Shown here one piece after another: positions 32,185-44,900 of a DNA stretch of 64,000 bases. The position numbers were made by a program, and so were the translations under genes. Every line of letters begins with the position of its first letter. The first letter of the stretch is position 1. Source of the stretch: Haemaphysalis longicornis (taxonomy: Eukaryota; Arthropoda; Arachnida; Ixodida; Ixodidae); the NCBI GenBank assembly GCA_013339765.2, contig CM023448.1:326769441-326833440 (forward strand), written 5' to 3'. The notes under the pieces were generated by a model. It was not told where the DNA came from. It saw only the letters and a list, made by a program, of their open reading frames with translations, and ran no database searches.

Positions 32185-32382
32185 TCAAGAATCGTTAAAA
32201 TCGTCATCTTGCGCAGCCTCGGAGTCCGTCTGGGGCACTGTCGGAGCTTCGCACGTTTCGTTGAGTCTATGAAGAAACGACTGCAACAGCCGCTTGTTCA
32301 AGTGGTCCGTAAGAGTTGGCGGATTCTCGGTCCCTTCGGATTCACCGTTGCTCGTGACTTCATCGGTTCTTTCTTGCGACAT
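32185..32382 (-). CDS. Possible small acidic protein, 65 aa, unrecognised
   Basis: ATG at 32382, stop TGA at 32187. The product is rich in Glu, Asp, Ser and Thr, with a central amphipathic stretch (LNKRLLQSFLHRLNE) that could form a helix and an acidic end (AAQDDDFNDS). The composition is more protein-like than other frames nearby. A possible acceptor (ATAG) lies about 20 bp upstream of the ATG, and a GC-rich, CpG-rich patch at 32590-32730 could be its promoter. I recognise no family. A non-coding alternative is real. Confidence 0.35.
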   Translation of the reverse strand: MSQERTDEVTSNGESEGTENPPTLTDHLNKRLLQSFLHRLNETCEAPTVPQTDSEAAQDDDFNDS

Positions 32383-32559
32383 CACGTTGCCGGCAGACCC
32401 TATTTTACGTTAAAAAAAGGTAGACGACTTAGCAGGTTTACGCGGCGATTAGTTATCAAACATGACAAACGGAGCGCAAAAATGAAATGAAAAGAACACT
32501 TACTGGTTGCGATGAAAGAGTCTGAAGCTTTGTGACCACTAATGCCACACTTTGAACTC

Positions 32560-32900
32560 GATTCACTCTACTGTAAACAGGTTTCGCCAAGCAGTATGCT
32601 ATTTCTACGGGTCTACGCCCCGAGGCTGGGCCGTCGCGCTCCCACCGCCCGGAAACCGAGTCCGTCCGTGTTTTCCGGTGTTTCCGCTCGCTGCCGCGCG
32701 GGTCGCACGCAACGGCGCCGCCAAAAAGCTGTGACTCAAAGTTCGCTAACAATGCTAAACGTAATTTTTTCGCCGTTTATTTTGAAGTATGCCACGATAT
32801 TACAAGAATTAAGCCGAGGCGCAGTAGTTTTGTTCAGTCCTTAGAACAATTTACACCCTAAACTTTCAGCCAATCACCACGCGGGATGAGCGCCACGTGA
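32560..32900. promoter_or_regulatory. CpG-rich patch, possible promoter
   Basis: The stretch 32610-32725 is much richer in C, G and CpG than its surroundings. It lies 200-350 bp upstream of the minus-strand small ORF. No TATA box is seen. A second GC-rich patch at 33110-33250 includes a short plus-strand frame (33129-33272) that I do not support. The rest to 34000 holds nothing recognised. Confidence 0.35.
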
Positions 32901-34034
32901 CCCGAAACGGTCACCATTTTGCGAAGTGAGCAAAGTTCACTGCTACCGAGCAATCGTTGGTAGGTCAATGAAACAATTTCGCATAAAACTTAACCGGGAC
33001 CTAGTGTGGACTGACAACGAATTAAATGCTGTTTCTGGTTCTAGTCATCAGCTAGCTTGACAGTTTAGCCCAGCACCACGGTACGGTCGGCTCAGTGCTT
33101 CAACTTTTGTGACCCGATCCCTGCTGGAATGTTGCCCCGACCTTACCCATCGTTGTGTCGCAAAGTCGGCGCTGGCAGCCGATTTTTTCCGCCGTCCACT
33201 CGGATGTCACCCGTCGTTCGACGTGTGAAAGTACTCAGTGCACTGGTCAGCGCGGAATGCTACTCGTCTTAAATTAACCAGGTAGGGAGTATTGCGGTAG
33301 CGGTATACAAACTTTTGTTCTTGCCGATGTGTACTATGCCTTTCCGTTGTCTGTGTGCGCGTATGGCGTAGGAAGTGGTCGCCTGGCTCATCGCGTATGT
33401 CTGTGCTGTCATCCTGTGTGACATACGAGAACGCCCTTGCGACAGCGCCCTGAGCGCGGTGAAGACGTTCTTTCGACTCCGGAAGCGACGAAAAAGGCGG
33501 ATATCACTTGCTTTAGGTGTCCCGCTGTTGCAAATACTTGTGCTGTGTGAACTGCAAAAGAGGGTGAATACCGTGCATGCATTTTAATCTTTTTGTGCAA
33601 AATGTCTACTCCTGTTCGGAGAGTTAAATCTGTATTAAGCCCAAAAATATTTGGGAAAACAAAAAGTACGTGATTAAAAAAAAGAAACAAGAACTTCGTT
33701 GCACCTGCGAAGATCATGCGTTTCTTTATTTTATTCACGAATTTCAGTTGGTCTCCCTCGTGTGTGTATGTGTGTCAGTGTGGCCAATGAAATAGCTATC
33801 TGTAAACAGACCACAGGATAATGATCAGCCTTGTTCTTGGGACCAGATCATAGGTAAAACTTCAGCTTTATTCTGTCTACTAGACTTCGATAAAAATCGG
33901 GTAAGGCAGTGCGTAGGTCACGCCAGGTCGCGACCGAGGCATTCTGTGAAAAAAAAAAAAAAAGTATGGTCCACAGAAAAAAAAATTGCGGCCGGGTCCA
34001 GAGAACAAATGAAAATCATTCGCCCTCCCAGTGC

Positions 34035-34110
34035 TGGGCTGTGGTGTAGTGGCTAAGTCTTCGCTGGTTTACATAAAGGTCGCATGCTCAATTCAGTTTA
34101 ATCTTCATTA
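34035..34110 (+). repeat. Degenerate tRNA-like sequence
   Basis: TGGTGTAGTGGCTAAGTC resembles box A and GGTCGCATGCTCAATTC resembles a decayed box B at roughly tRNA spacing. Likely a SINE relic. Confidence 0.35.
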
Positions 34111-34454
34111 TTTGTAGCTGGTTTTTGTTCTCTTGGCTTCAATCGGAGCATTCAGCAATTGCATAAGTATTTGCTTCTTATGCAATTTTTTTCAGTAACG
34201 TTATGTTCTTATGTTGTTACGGGTGAATCATGCACTGTGTATGCATGCACCAATCATGGGAAAATTTCAGAACTATATGTAGATATTTACTTTTTTGCAG
34301 AAGTGTTACCAGCACATCCTATGCCAAATGTTGCATGAGAGGGGACACATGAGCAAAGAAAGCTCTTGCAGTTGGCCAATGCCTACATCAACTGTAGGAA
34401 AGCGAAAAAGTCAATAGTTAGTGTCCAAATTTCACTTCGATTTGGCCTGCAAGG

Positions 34455-34705
34455 CATACTATAGTTCATACCACAAGCTAGGTGCACCACTGTGGAGGCT
34501 ACATTGTTGTCAACAGCCTGCCTTCTCAGGGCGCCTAACTCACTGCGAAGGAAGCGAAAAGAGGCGCTGGGGCCTTGCAGTTCCACTTGCCTAGAGGGAG
34601 AAGGAAATGTCCTGTCAGGACCCCCTTCACGGCGAGTTGGGCGCACTGTTGAAAACAATGTAGTCTCCACAGTGGTGCACCTAACTTGTGGTATGAACTA
34701 TAGTT
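34455..34705. mobile_element. Foldback/TIR element of about 245 bp
   Basis: CTATAGTTCATACCACAAGC..TAGGTGCACCACTGTGGAG on the left is matched inversely by CTCCACAGTGGTGCACCTAA..CTTGTGGTATGAACTATAG on the right (34459-34703). The arms are about 65 bp at high identity around a GC-rich middle. It lacks the centre and tail of elements A-E. No coding sequence. From 34706 to 36700 I see no supported gene. Confidence 0.8.
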
Positions 34706-36764
34706 TAAAGCTAATGTTGCCGGTATTGATCATAAAAATCGAGTTTTCGTGCATCATCAGTTCTGAGATTTGCAGGTGATTGGCATTTGCATGCATAGGG
34801 CCGGCTTTATGCATAATGACAAGGAAATTTTTACAGAAACAATTCATTGTGTACTAGACAAAATGGTAGTTAACGTAATTTTACTAAAGAAGGTAAATAT
34901 GATAGTTTTTTCATGGGGTTAGTTAATCCTGCCAAGTATGGACCAATTATAGACCTGCAAAACAAAAACTTGTCACAAATAACAGACAAAAGGAGAGTGA
35001 ACTTAACCTGCAACCTTAATGTTGACAGGTACCATAGTGCAGATTTACTTTTTTTCTTCCAAATATGGCATTTATTGCACTGCAAAATGTAGGCAATGAT
35101 AACTATTTACAACTATGCACATGTGGATGGGTTGAACAGAAGGTGCACGGACGAAACTAAACAAAATGAGAGGTTAATACACACGTTTTAAAGCTGGGGC
35201 AACCATAAAATCTTATGATCAGGGGATACCAGTCTGAGCAGAAGTTAGATTGGTCATGCACATCACTGAGATTAGTGACCATTGGCAGCAGCTTGGTTTG
35301 AAAGAAACCATCAGCTCAGCCTGTCATGTCTATCCTATATATGTGTTTCCCATAAGCTGTGCAAAGCAGTTAGAAATAAGACGGTCATGGGGCACCTCAT
35401 CGTGTTAGGTGAAAAAAGATTAAAAAAAGCTTTATTTTAAAAAGCGGCCATTTTACAGGCACGCAAGAGCACATGTTGCCTAGGCTGGTCTGAATAAATG
35501 TCATGTACAGAGCGATTGGAAAAACCATAGAGTTAAGTCCTGTAAAGTTTAGCTTGAGACACGTTGAAAATACATCTAGAGAGAAACAAACCAACATATG
35601 TAAACCCCCACAAACAAGAACTCTGTAAATATCACGATGACACTACAAGTTTAGGTTAGGCATTGATGAGATTCATGTGCAAGAAGGCATGAATTACAGT
35701 TGCGAAAAAAGAAGCGTGCAGCTTTTGCCATATAGTGTTGGGCTAACCCGGTCCATCGGCACAGAAAGGTCTAAAGATGTGATTGCGCCTTATCCATGGT
35801 AGATGACCAGAGAAGTGTAAAAACCCGATGGAACCCCTATATGTGACTCTGAGCACAACAAAGGGTTTGTTTTGCGTTATATACCCCAATTTCATTGCCT
35901 AAAACATATTTCATGCCTGGGCCCGACCGAAAATGAACAAGTATGTGGCACAAAAGCCCAAAAATAATGACAAATACCCCTGCTGCACTTTCACCAAAAA
36001 CAGGTGCTGTGCCTGTAGGAGTCCAGCTGGGCACCAATATATTTAGGGGGTTGGATGCCGATGGATGTTGGCATACTCTGTTCGTGTTAGTGCGCACAAG
36101 CAAAACCAAAGGCGAGAGCTATTCAAAAATGGACCTTTGCACCAGGGTGGGGTTGATCAACAGTATTTCTGTGGACCAGACCACAAATTTTTTGTGAGCC
36201 AGACCAAATAATTTAATTGACGGGGCTCTGTTTCTTTTTTGCTGAATGCTGGCTAAGTGAGGCATCTGTAGATGCATTATCATGTACAAATCTAATAACT
36301 ATATAGAGGTGCTTTCTTACATCCTTGTGGAACGGTTACCACCATTTTCCGTGCCAAAGAAAACTGACTAGGTGAGCTGGGTGCTCCATATTGGGCTGTC
36401 ATCAGAATATGAGGCTCCACGTACAATCTGGTCCATTAAGTAGGCACTGTTTACTTCCAACTGGCATCGATTGGACGGCGCTGCAGTTAAAACACACCCT
36501 TCGGAGACTTCATTATTGCACAAGGTGCCTGGTGAAGCATGCTGGTATGGAATTTATTTGTGCAGAACACTTGAATGAAGCATGTAAAGAATTTCCAGAT
36601 TGCCTAAAAGGGCAGCATGTGCCTGCATTGTTCTGTTCAACAAGAAATGAAATACTGTGCAAGATACTTTCATGCTGGTGAACATTTTTGTTCATTGTAG
36701 TTCTGCTGCTAGAACTTTTGCGGTCTGCGCTGTTCCAGCCTTATTCCCCCCCCCCCTTTTGGTG

Positions 36765-36870
36765 AAGAAAAAGAAAAAATTGCTTCTGGTGGCCAAAATC
36801 CAACCTGGGTCTATTGCGTTATGAAGCCGGTGTCTATCCGATTGCTCCATTTCGAAATGGTCGAAGCGGT
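36765..36870 (-). repeat. Weak tRNA-like relic
   Basis: TGGCCAAAATCCAACCTGGG and the following GAAGCCGGTGTCTATCC suggest a minus-strand tRNA-like box order. Both boxes are poor and I give it little weight. Confidence 0.2.
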
Positions 36871-37084
36871 TTGGACTTGGGGAGGGGTGCATGGACATGC
36901 AAAATTAGACAGAAAAATCCTGCACCCCAACGTGTAAAGACGGCGATGATCCGCCACGAGAAAGCTTCGCGTTCAACCATCGTCGTCGTTAGACGGAGCG
37001 GTGCCTGTTTTAAAGCGAAGCTTTTTACCTCTACCCCCCCAAGGGTTCTTTTCTGACCGTTGGTGTCAACAGAAAATTCCCGCG

Positions 37085-37200
37085 AACAAATAAAAGAAGT
37101 TACTGCCACAGCCAGGAATTGAACCTGGAAAGAATAGAGAAACGGGGCGAGAGCCCGCTGTCATTCTGTGTGACCTCGTAGCTCAATCGGTGACGGGAGA
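37085..37200 (-). repeat. tRNA-derived relic
   Basis: On the minus strand CCAGGTTCAATTCCTGGCTG is a good T-arm with box B (about 37105-37125). Toward its 5' side GATTGAGCTACGAGGTC gives a weak box A about 70 bp away. Likely a tRNA-headed SINE fragment. Confidence 0.4.
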
Positions 37201-37321
37201 GACAGACGGTGCATTCTCGCTGAACGCCACGTGATAGCGTCACGCGACCTCTCGCACCGCTGTGCGCTTCGTCCACGGCACATGTCGCGGCCATGTGTGG
37301 ACCTTGTGCATGCGCTAGGAA

Positions 37322-37470
37322 TTATAAAAATTAAAGGAAGCTCACACCAACGCATGGCATCGCACTTCTCCGTCTCTGCCACCGATCTCGTCGCTTCCGT
37401 TGCCGGCGGCAGAGACGGAGAAGTGACCTCATCTAACACTGGGTTTGAGCTTCCTTTAATTTTTATAGAA
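37322..37470. mobile_element. 148-bp TIR miniature element
   Basis: The ends are ATAAAAATTAAAGGAAGCTC (left) and the exact inverse GAGCTTCCTTTAATTTTTAT (right, to 37468). A second inner inverted pair CACTTCTCCGTCTCTGCC / GGCAGAGACGGAGAAGTG lies inside. The two inverted blocks are separated by unpaired 15-25 bp spacers. No coding capacity. Confidence 0.85.
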
Positions 37471-39900
37471 AAAAGACTTTCCACTCATGTGCTTCACCAA
37501 TACAACTCAACCAACCACCGTTCATGAATCGTACATAAATTTAACCTTAGCGAAGAATATCTCTTTCAAGTAATAAAGGGTGTGGTTAAGTGCATTTCAC
37601 TTGTCTCTGGTTTCACTCTTTGTAATGCCACGTGTGTTACTTCAGGTGACGTCACAGGGGTAATCGTTGTGGGTGTCGTTTACAACTTCACTTTCCAACC
37701 ACCTTCACGGGGTGGATTGTCGCGCATTTTTTTTTCTTTTGAAGTTATGGTGCATTGTTGTCAAAGTTCACTATCGTCTTATTTGTGTGCTTGGTGTAAG
37801 AATAATTAGTTTGCATGCGCACAAGTCAATCTCATTTTCATTGGCATATCGCCTTGTGAAGGCAAAAATGAGTCACTCCAGTATACATTAAAAAGCCCAT
37901 GATTTTGTTCAATCAATGTAACTAGCATAAGATTTTTGCATAAAGAACTCTGGGAATGTTGATCCCATTCACACACACATTGGGGTTCTACATGCCAAAG
38001 CTGCACTTAGGTGAACTATGAAGCACGACATAATGGAGGGCTGGCACATAATTTAGACCCCACAAAAATGTTTAATGGCCTTGCAATCTCTTGCCTGGGG
38101 CCACTTTTGGTTTTTGTAAAAGGAAATAGTGTGGTAAAAAGGAGGAGAGCAAAGAGATGACATTGCATGCCTGCGCATTGTCATTTCACTTCTTTCCTCT
38201 CGTCCTGTTTTTCACGGCCTGTTTTTCTCTGCCATTGTAATGCACCAACTCGCTTATGCACATGCGTTACAAAATTTAATGTTGTGAGAAGGATGTGTAG
38301 CACGAGTTTCTGCCGAGCTTTTTTTGCCACACATTTTTTCTGAGAAAAGTGCATTAGAAAGTTTCCCTTGCACTGATAAATCTTCCCCTCACTGATTTGA
38401 CGATGTCATGAGTTGTTGAAACATGCTTAGAGGTCTGCAGGGCGTTACTCAACAGATTTGAGGCATTTTTGTCAGATGGAAATTGTGCCTTGCACATACT
38501 GAAAGTCAATGTTAAACATAACATGGCCAAACAGCAAAATTTCGAAGACTGCGTCGCAAGCTAGTATGACGTCATTGGGAACTGCACCACTCTCTTGTAA
38601 TGCCTGGTGCATTCTCTTTTTTTTTCCAGCTTCAAAAATAGACTATAAAGTACAGTTACAAAAATAGAAAGTAAACACTTCCTGTAAAAAGGGAAATGAG
38701 ATATTAAATAAGAGCGATAAAGAGAGAATAAATATAACAGAAAACGGTGATGTTAGTCAAGCCGCCACCACGCTGGCTTGCTACGCCAGATGATAAAAAA
38801 ACAAGAAAAAAATGGTTATAAGAATGAGATGTCGGATGATGCGCACATAAGTCTCAGTCACATACAGAAAGGAGTTTTTCACAGAACTCTGTCCAGTCCG
38901 TGCTCTGACAAACACTTTGCTTTCATTTTGTTGGTTTACTATACAAACATTTGGGCTAAGCTAAGGCCAATATTGTTATTGTGTGCTGCAACTTTCAGTT
39001 TCGTTCTTGTAATTCACTGCCTATTCGTATGTCTTATACTTTACTAGCATCACGGCTATGTGGGTATATGGCTCGAGCTTCGCAATGGCTGGGCTGCCTG
39101 TCGCTGCTTCTCCGCGCCATCTACAGGGTGGGTGCTAGGTGGATAATAGGGGCTCATGTAGTGTTTTGGCTGTCTCTTGCTTTTTTTTTTTACTTTCTGT
39201 GCCATAAAAGAACTTATTATGGTCCCGTTTGTGATCATATAGAATGTTTAGGGCACTTAAAAAAATAGCTGCGACTTCGCAGAGTGCTCTAATGCCAAGA
39301 AAATCTCTCCAGGGACGCAGTTCTGTGCACTTCCTGACTGCCCTTACTAGTGTCGCAATGACAACCACATACCACCACTACCACCTACGAAAACGTTGGG
39401 CCTAAGTGAATTATACCTATTGTCACCTCGTTTAGACCTGATACTGGCACACTGACAGTTTAATTTCATCTTGCAGCACATACAACGAATGCAGCTTTAT
39501 TCTACCGCAAAAAAAAAATATGTTCTGGGAAGTCATTATTCAATACGTGACAACCACTTGTGCCTTTTATGTGAATATGAGCCATGCGGAAATGTCAAGT
39601 GTAGTGCAAGGCTCTGCATTGTTAAATATGTGCGCACTCATGCCCTATAGCAAGAAAAGTTAATGAAACCTCGGAATAATAAATGGTCTGCAAGTCGGAA
39701 AGAAGCAGAATAGCTCGTACGGGAACAAAAAAACCTAGTGCAGCTTTGGAAATGCTGATGAACTTCGTCTCAACTCAAGCCAGGTAGGACTCACAAGACC
39801 CAGGTAGATGTGAAATGCACTTTTTCGCAGGACTTCGCAGGGAATTCTGAACTATCATTGTGACCGAATGCGGAACGAAATCAAGGAATTAACATTTTAG
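37471..39900. other. No supported gene
   Basis: Mixed AT-rich sequence. A TGACGTCA lies at about 37646. A weak inverted pair at 38135-38230 (GAGGAGAGCAAAGAGATGACA against TGTCATTTCACTTCTTTCCTCTC) may be another decayed foldback with lost centre and tail. Confidence 0.4.
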
Positions 39901-39932
39901 TAATCACACACACAAGCTGCGCATTCACTTAC

Positions 39933-40385
39933 CTCTTGTTTTTCAATTTCAGCGAACAGCTTATCACTTGGTGGACACATTTTTTGAAGTACGTGGTAGG
40001 CAGCCCACAAAGGAAAAAAGATGTTGTTAGAAGAATGTGGTATCTGATAAAGCTCTCTGATTTTAATTTGTGCTAATTTATGCAGTCTTCCTGCGTCAAA
40101 TGGGGATGTTTCCAAGAAGTGTTTAGTCGCAGACGTGGCTTTCCCGATGAGCCTGTTGATGCACTGCTCACGGGGGCCATGTAGCAGAGGTCGAATGTTC
40201 GCGGCCGCTGCCTCGGGACAAGCCAACCCAGTATTAAAACCTTTGCCGTGTCTTGATCCCCGAGTATACTTTCGCCTTATCCACTGTAATTCTTTCATAG
40301 AGTGTTCAGGAAATTTATGCCACATTGCTTGTCCAGGGTAGTGATCAATATCCGAGGTAAGATACTGGCAAGCATAACTGGCGTG
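39933..40385 (-). CDS. Internal exon of an unrecognised protein
   Basis: The minus strand is open between an acceptor (CTTGACAG, exon starting at 40385) and a strong donor (GAG then GTAAGTG, exon ending at 39933). It is 453 bp, exactly 151 codons with phase 0 at both ends. The protein is ordinary in composition, for example YLTSDIDHYPGQAMWHKFPE, FDAGRLHKLAQIKIREL and FPLWAAYHVLQKMC. I recognise no domain, and neighbouring exons were not found. It lies on the strand opposite to the RGS12-like gene, whose first coding exon begins 1.2 kb to the right. An ATG at 40325 would serve only if this were a first exon. Confidence 0.6.
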
Positions 40386-41562
40386 CTGTCAAGTATGAGC
40401 GCTCCGCTACATTATGTAAGCACACAAAACCGATTTACATCATAGTGTATAGCGGTAGCATGACCATTTGAGGAAAGGCTGCTTACGGAGATACTGTTAG
40501 TAAATTTCAGGGTAGTGGAATTACAGTCAGCTTCATGCATATGCCGGTTTCGCGACGCCGGCCTGTGACACGCCTAGCGCTTATACGGACCGAATGTACT
40601 GCACTAAAATCGCGTCAGAAGTATTTACACTTGTAAATACACCTCATTTGCTAAAACGGTGACTGCTCCACATAAATATCTATTTTGAATGCATACAAAT
40701 GGTAAATTTCAGCCACAAACGTACCACAAAAGTAGCAGCGACAGTGGGGAGCTGCCCAAGGCGACCCGCGGCTGCTTTTGAAACGAGCCACTAGTGGGCT
40801 TTCAGTGGTGCCCCCACAGGCTGTGGCCATGGCGGATAGGTGATGCTAAAATGATCCGATGATGCAATACGCGAATTGCATGTACCATCACAACTAGCCA
40901 TTGGAACTTGTAACTATCAAGCAGCTAGCCTGCTAGCAGATCCGACATGCTCCTGCAAAGAGTCAAGGTAGTACATCATTTAATGTACACCCTTATAAAA
41001 ATGTTCATTGTTTATACAAAAGATCAACATTTCTTTCTGGTGTGCGCATTTGGATCTCGAGGATGTTTGTGGCTGCTTGGATTAGAGCTTTTAGCAAAGA
41101 GCAACCGGCGCTACAGTTGGCGAAACATTGTTGGAGCTTGCCACGATTGGCTTTGTTTACCATGCAAACATTTCCCAGTGATTGTTCTTCACATCCAAGA
41201 GTCTCTGTGCAAACATGACCTCGCATGTATTTGTGTTACTTCTCTTGGTTCTTCCTCAATCAAGAATCCAGTTGGCTCTGAGCACTGGGGTTCTAGAAAT
41301 TTTGTGGGGTTGGTTTTGTTGCTCATTTTCCAACTCATAAATTTTCCCTTTTCGTTGTTATTGTGCAGCTGCAGTGCACAGTAGTATGAAACTCATTGGT
41401 GTGACAAACTATTGGGGTCTGTTTTTCACTTGCCTCTGTGTCGCTTCGTGTGGGGGCCGCTGTTTTTCTGTGATGTGTCAGCTACCCTCTGCGCTTGATT
41501 AAAGCTGAGGAAAAGGTGGCTCAGTGTTGGAGCTGTTTCGACTGGAGCCTTTATCTGTGCAG
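40386..41562. other. Intergenic or 5' region before the RGS gene
   Basis: No supported exon. The stretch 40720-40850 is locally GC-rich and could be a promoter for either strand. The plus-strand open frame at 40947-41384 has no motif. Confidence 0.3.
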
Positions 41563-41980
41563 GGCCTTCCGAGCAGCCATGCACCAGACGAGGCGTCGGA
41601 AAAAGCGGCCCAGCTATGGGGTGCGCACTGTGGAGCTGTCTCGGGGCAAGAAGGGCTTTGGCTTCACCATTTCTGGCCAGGCGCCGTGCATCCTGAGCTG
41701 CATTGTGGCCGGCAGCCCAGCCGAGCGTGTGGGCCTGAGGCCGGGGGACTTCCTGGTGGCCGTGAATGGGCACAATGTGTCCCGCGCTCCCCACGACGAT
41801 GTGGTGCGGCGCATTGGGAGCTCCTCGGGCCTGCTGAAGCTGCAGATTGCCGAAAACTACTACTCGGACTCTTCCGATGAAGAGGCGGCCACACCTGGCC
41901 GCACGCACCACACGCGGCCACGGCACCGGCACGTGCCACGCTTGGCGGCACGGGATGCCCATGGGCTCTTCCCACCCAGC
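41563..41980 (+). CDS. RGS12/loco-like exon 1 (start codon, PDZ domain)
   Basis: The acceptor at 41562 (CTGTGCAG) implies an upstream 5' UTR exon. ATG is at 41579 after 16 bp of leader; 134 codons follow to the donor CCCAGC-GTAAGT. The carboxylate-binding loop is KGFGFTISGQAPCILS. The PDZ core continues with GSPAERVGLRPGDFLVAVNG. After the PDZ come an acidic Ser patch (SDSSDEE) and a His/Arg-rich end. The frame is open further upstream (41495), but those residues fall on the intron side of a good acceptor, so I prefer 41579. Exon GC content is far above the introns. Confidence 0.93.
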
Positions 41981-44900
41981 GTAAGTTCAGTGCGACAAAC
42001 AGCCCTGTGCGGCAGGGGGTGGCCTTCCAAGCTTGCTGCAGTTGCATGCAGATTGTTCTTCAAGCTTTCCAGTTCATTTGCTGGGCATCTTCCCCCTCCC
42101 TCCACCGTGTGGGGCTTGGTGCTTGACGCCGAATATCTTCAAAGCTGGCAATCAGGAGCCAGATCCATGGGATCCTGCTCCTGATTATACAGTCAAGCCC
42201 ACTTGTGGCAAAGTTGGAACCCCAAGAAAATGCGATTATGGTAACCAGTCATTATTGTGTAGCACATGTCGCACAAAGACAGACTGCAAAGCATTTGACG
42301 AGATGGTAGGTAACAAAGAAAAATCGCTGTTATCGTGAAAAGTCCTTAGCTTTTTTCTTTTTTCTTTTCCCCCATGCCAGGTCAACTTGGGGCATTCTGG
42401 AGTCGAGGGTGTCTACTTCAGATGCCTCTGAATTCATTGGTCTCAGGGAAATTTCTTAAATGCCGAACATAATTTTTTTCCTCCCAAAAATAGGCACATT
42501 TCAGTGTGTGTTCATTACGAAAGTTAAGTCTCTTTTTTTTTTTTTTTTTTTCTGGAATGCAAACTTCACACCCATCCTTGTGCACACTGGTAGCCAAGTT
42601 TTATGCACGCATACACAAGCCACTGGATATGCTCGTGAGCATGCTGCAACTTTAATGCGCAGTTACACAAGACACCTTGTGTAGGTGAGCCCTGGAGAAA
42701 TTACTACTTCAGATGTTCTTCCCTGCAGTGGAACCAGTGTATTAGGTGAAAAAGAGTCCTTGCACTATATCTCAGGTTTTCACCCTTGCAAGCTGTCAAT
42801 TTTCAAAGGTCACACACAACCGCATTAAATGGGTTCAGATAGCTGTGTTGAAGGAAGGTGTGAGACAGGTGTCTAGGAGGTGGCAGCTCTCTTTATTATC
42901 ATGGCCTTTGGCTGCATTTTTCTGAATAGAACAGGAGGTGCGCTTGCAGGGCAAGTGCACTTGTTGTGTCAGTAAATACTCTATAGCAAGTTGGATACGC
43001 AACAGAAATGAATGCGCAACAAAATGCAGTGGACTCCCGTTAGACGAACTTGGACTGGAGGGGCCGTGGAATTTGTTCGTGTTATCAGAAGTTCATCTTA
43101 AGTGGAGGTTTTTGGCATTGTGAAAGTTAAAAAGGATTGCTCGTCTTAACCATGGAGTTTGTCTTAACCGAGCTCGTCTTAACTGGAGTCTAGTGTAATT
43201 GACAACTGCGACAGAGGAGTAACGTGAAGTAGCAAAAGAGAATGCGGAACACCGACACAGCTTCAGAAACAGTTAGGCTGTGTGAGTTGATCTGATATAC
43301 AAGAAATTTAGCCCCCACGGGGGACAGTTGGGCGAGTCAGCATGGGTGCATTGTGAAACAGCAAGTGCAGAAAACGAGACAACAAAAGGAGGAGCCAGAC
43401 GGACAACTACTAGTGTCGTCTGCCTCATTTTGCTGTTCCATCTTTTGCACTAGTCTTCCTAGCATGCTCTCTTTCCTTTAGGCACGTAGATGAAGGAAGG
43501 GCTGCATGTGAACTAGCATGATGTGGAGGTTGAACAGTTTGGAGTGAAATTTGGAGTGAATTACTCGGCCAAAAGGCAGGGTTTGCCCTTTGGCATAGTT
43601 AGGTTGAATTAGCACAGCAGTCGCAGGACTGCTGTATTTGATTAGTGCTTCCAAGTGTTCTGAATGCTGGATGCAGCATTTTATGGTAACTGGGTAATTA
43701 GGTTTTTTATTTTTGGCACAGTCCATATTTTGTCTAGCATACCGAAAGTTCCTTGTGCGATTCCGCCCACTATGATAGAACAAAGTCCGTCAATTTGTAC
43801 CATGATCTCGCAGAGCACTTGCCACAGCTGGCTGTCGCTGTAGGCCATGCAGCACAGCCTGCAACTTGCAGGTTACTCGCAGAAATACTCTTTCTACTGC
43901 CCATTGTGCCACCTTGAACGGGACACTTAGTGTAAAATCAGGTTGGCCTCTATTGGCAGATTACAGTGCCGGGAATACAAATAGTATACCACTTGCAGCA
44001 TCTGAACTTGCTTATTAATGCAGAAAGTGCCAAAACCATGAAAACAGGCATTGCTGCCCCATACACTTTCCTGCATCATAATTTGTGACATCACAAATGG
44101 CGAATGGTAAAATGGGAGTAGTGGAACTTGCGTAACCATTTTTATGTAACAAACATTAAGGGGTGATTAATGAAAATTAATGTAGCAGTGATTAATGCAA
44201 AGGGAAAGCCAGCTCGTGCGCACTTTATGCGCCCACTCACCTCGAAACTGTCTTCCATCTTGTGGCCACATCTCTTTATAAAGGCTGACCACAAGCCTGC
44301 CATTGTCTGAAATTCTAAATTTGGATTGTGCCAGCATGTAGTTCAGTCGATTTAGTACTACTAGAGTCCCTCAATACTTTTCTGGTTGGGAAACTCGGTC
44401 GTAACACTATGAGAGAGCTTCGTGCGCTGCTCAAGGAGGCCACTCTGCAGTGCTGCCGTTGATCGAAGGGCAGCCGGGAAAGTGGTCGCAGGGTGTTTGG
44501 CAGGAACCGGACGCTCGCTGTGGCATTAGCAGTACGCATTCGCTTTACTGTTTGTTGGCCGCTAAAATGGACTTGGCATTTTGTGAGTGCCGAAAAATTT
44601 CGTGTGCACGGTCATGCTGCTACTGCGTTCCTTCCTGCCGATCTGGCTAGAGAGGAAATGATGATAAAGCGGTGCTGTTTCGCTCTCCTTATGACGCCGA
44701 GCTGCACATGAGATCGAAGCGTACCGTTCCTGAAAAAGAGTTCGCGAATTGAGCTTTTATTTATTGCATGTCCGCGTATTTAAAAATCATTTTCAGACCA
44801 GCTTGGTGAATGCGTTGTGAATGGAAATTGATTGATTATTAGGTTTAACGTGCCGACGTCACATAGGCGATGAGACGCACCATAGTGCAGGGCTCCGGAT

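Noticed and set aside
31927..32490. 187-codon plus-strand open frame
   Set aside because: Its second half is antisense to the more protein-like small acidic frame. It has no domain and an unusual basic composition.
33129..33272. 47-codon Arg-rich frame resembling a mitochondrial presequence
   Set aside because: It is too short, ends in a stop without a donor joining it to a further exon, and sits in a GC-rich patch where open frames are expected.
41426..42105. Long minus-strand and alternate-frame ORFs over the PDZ exon
   Set aside because: They are shadows of a very GC-rich coding exon with few stops in any frame.
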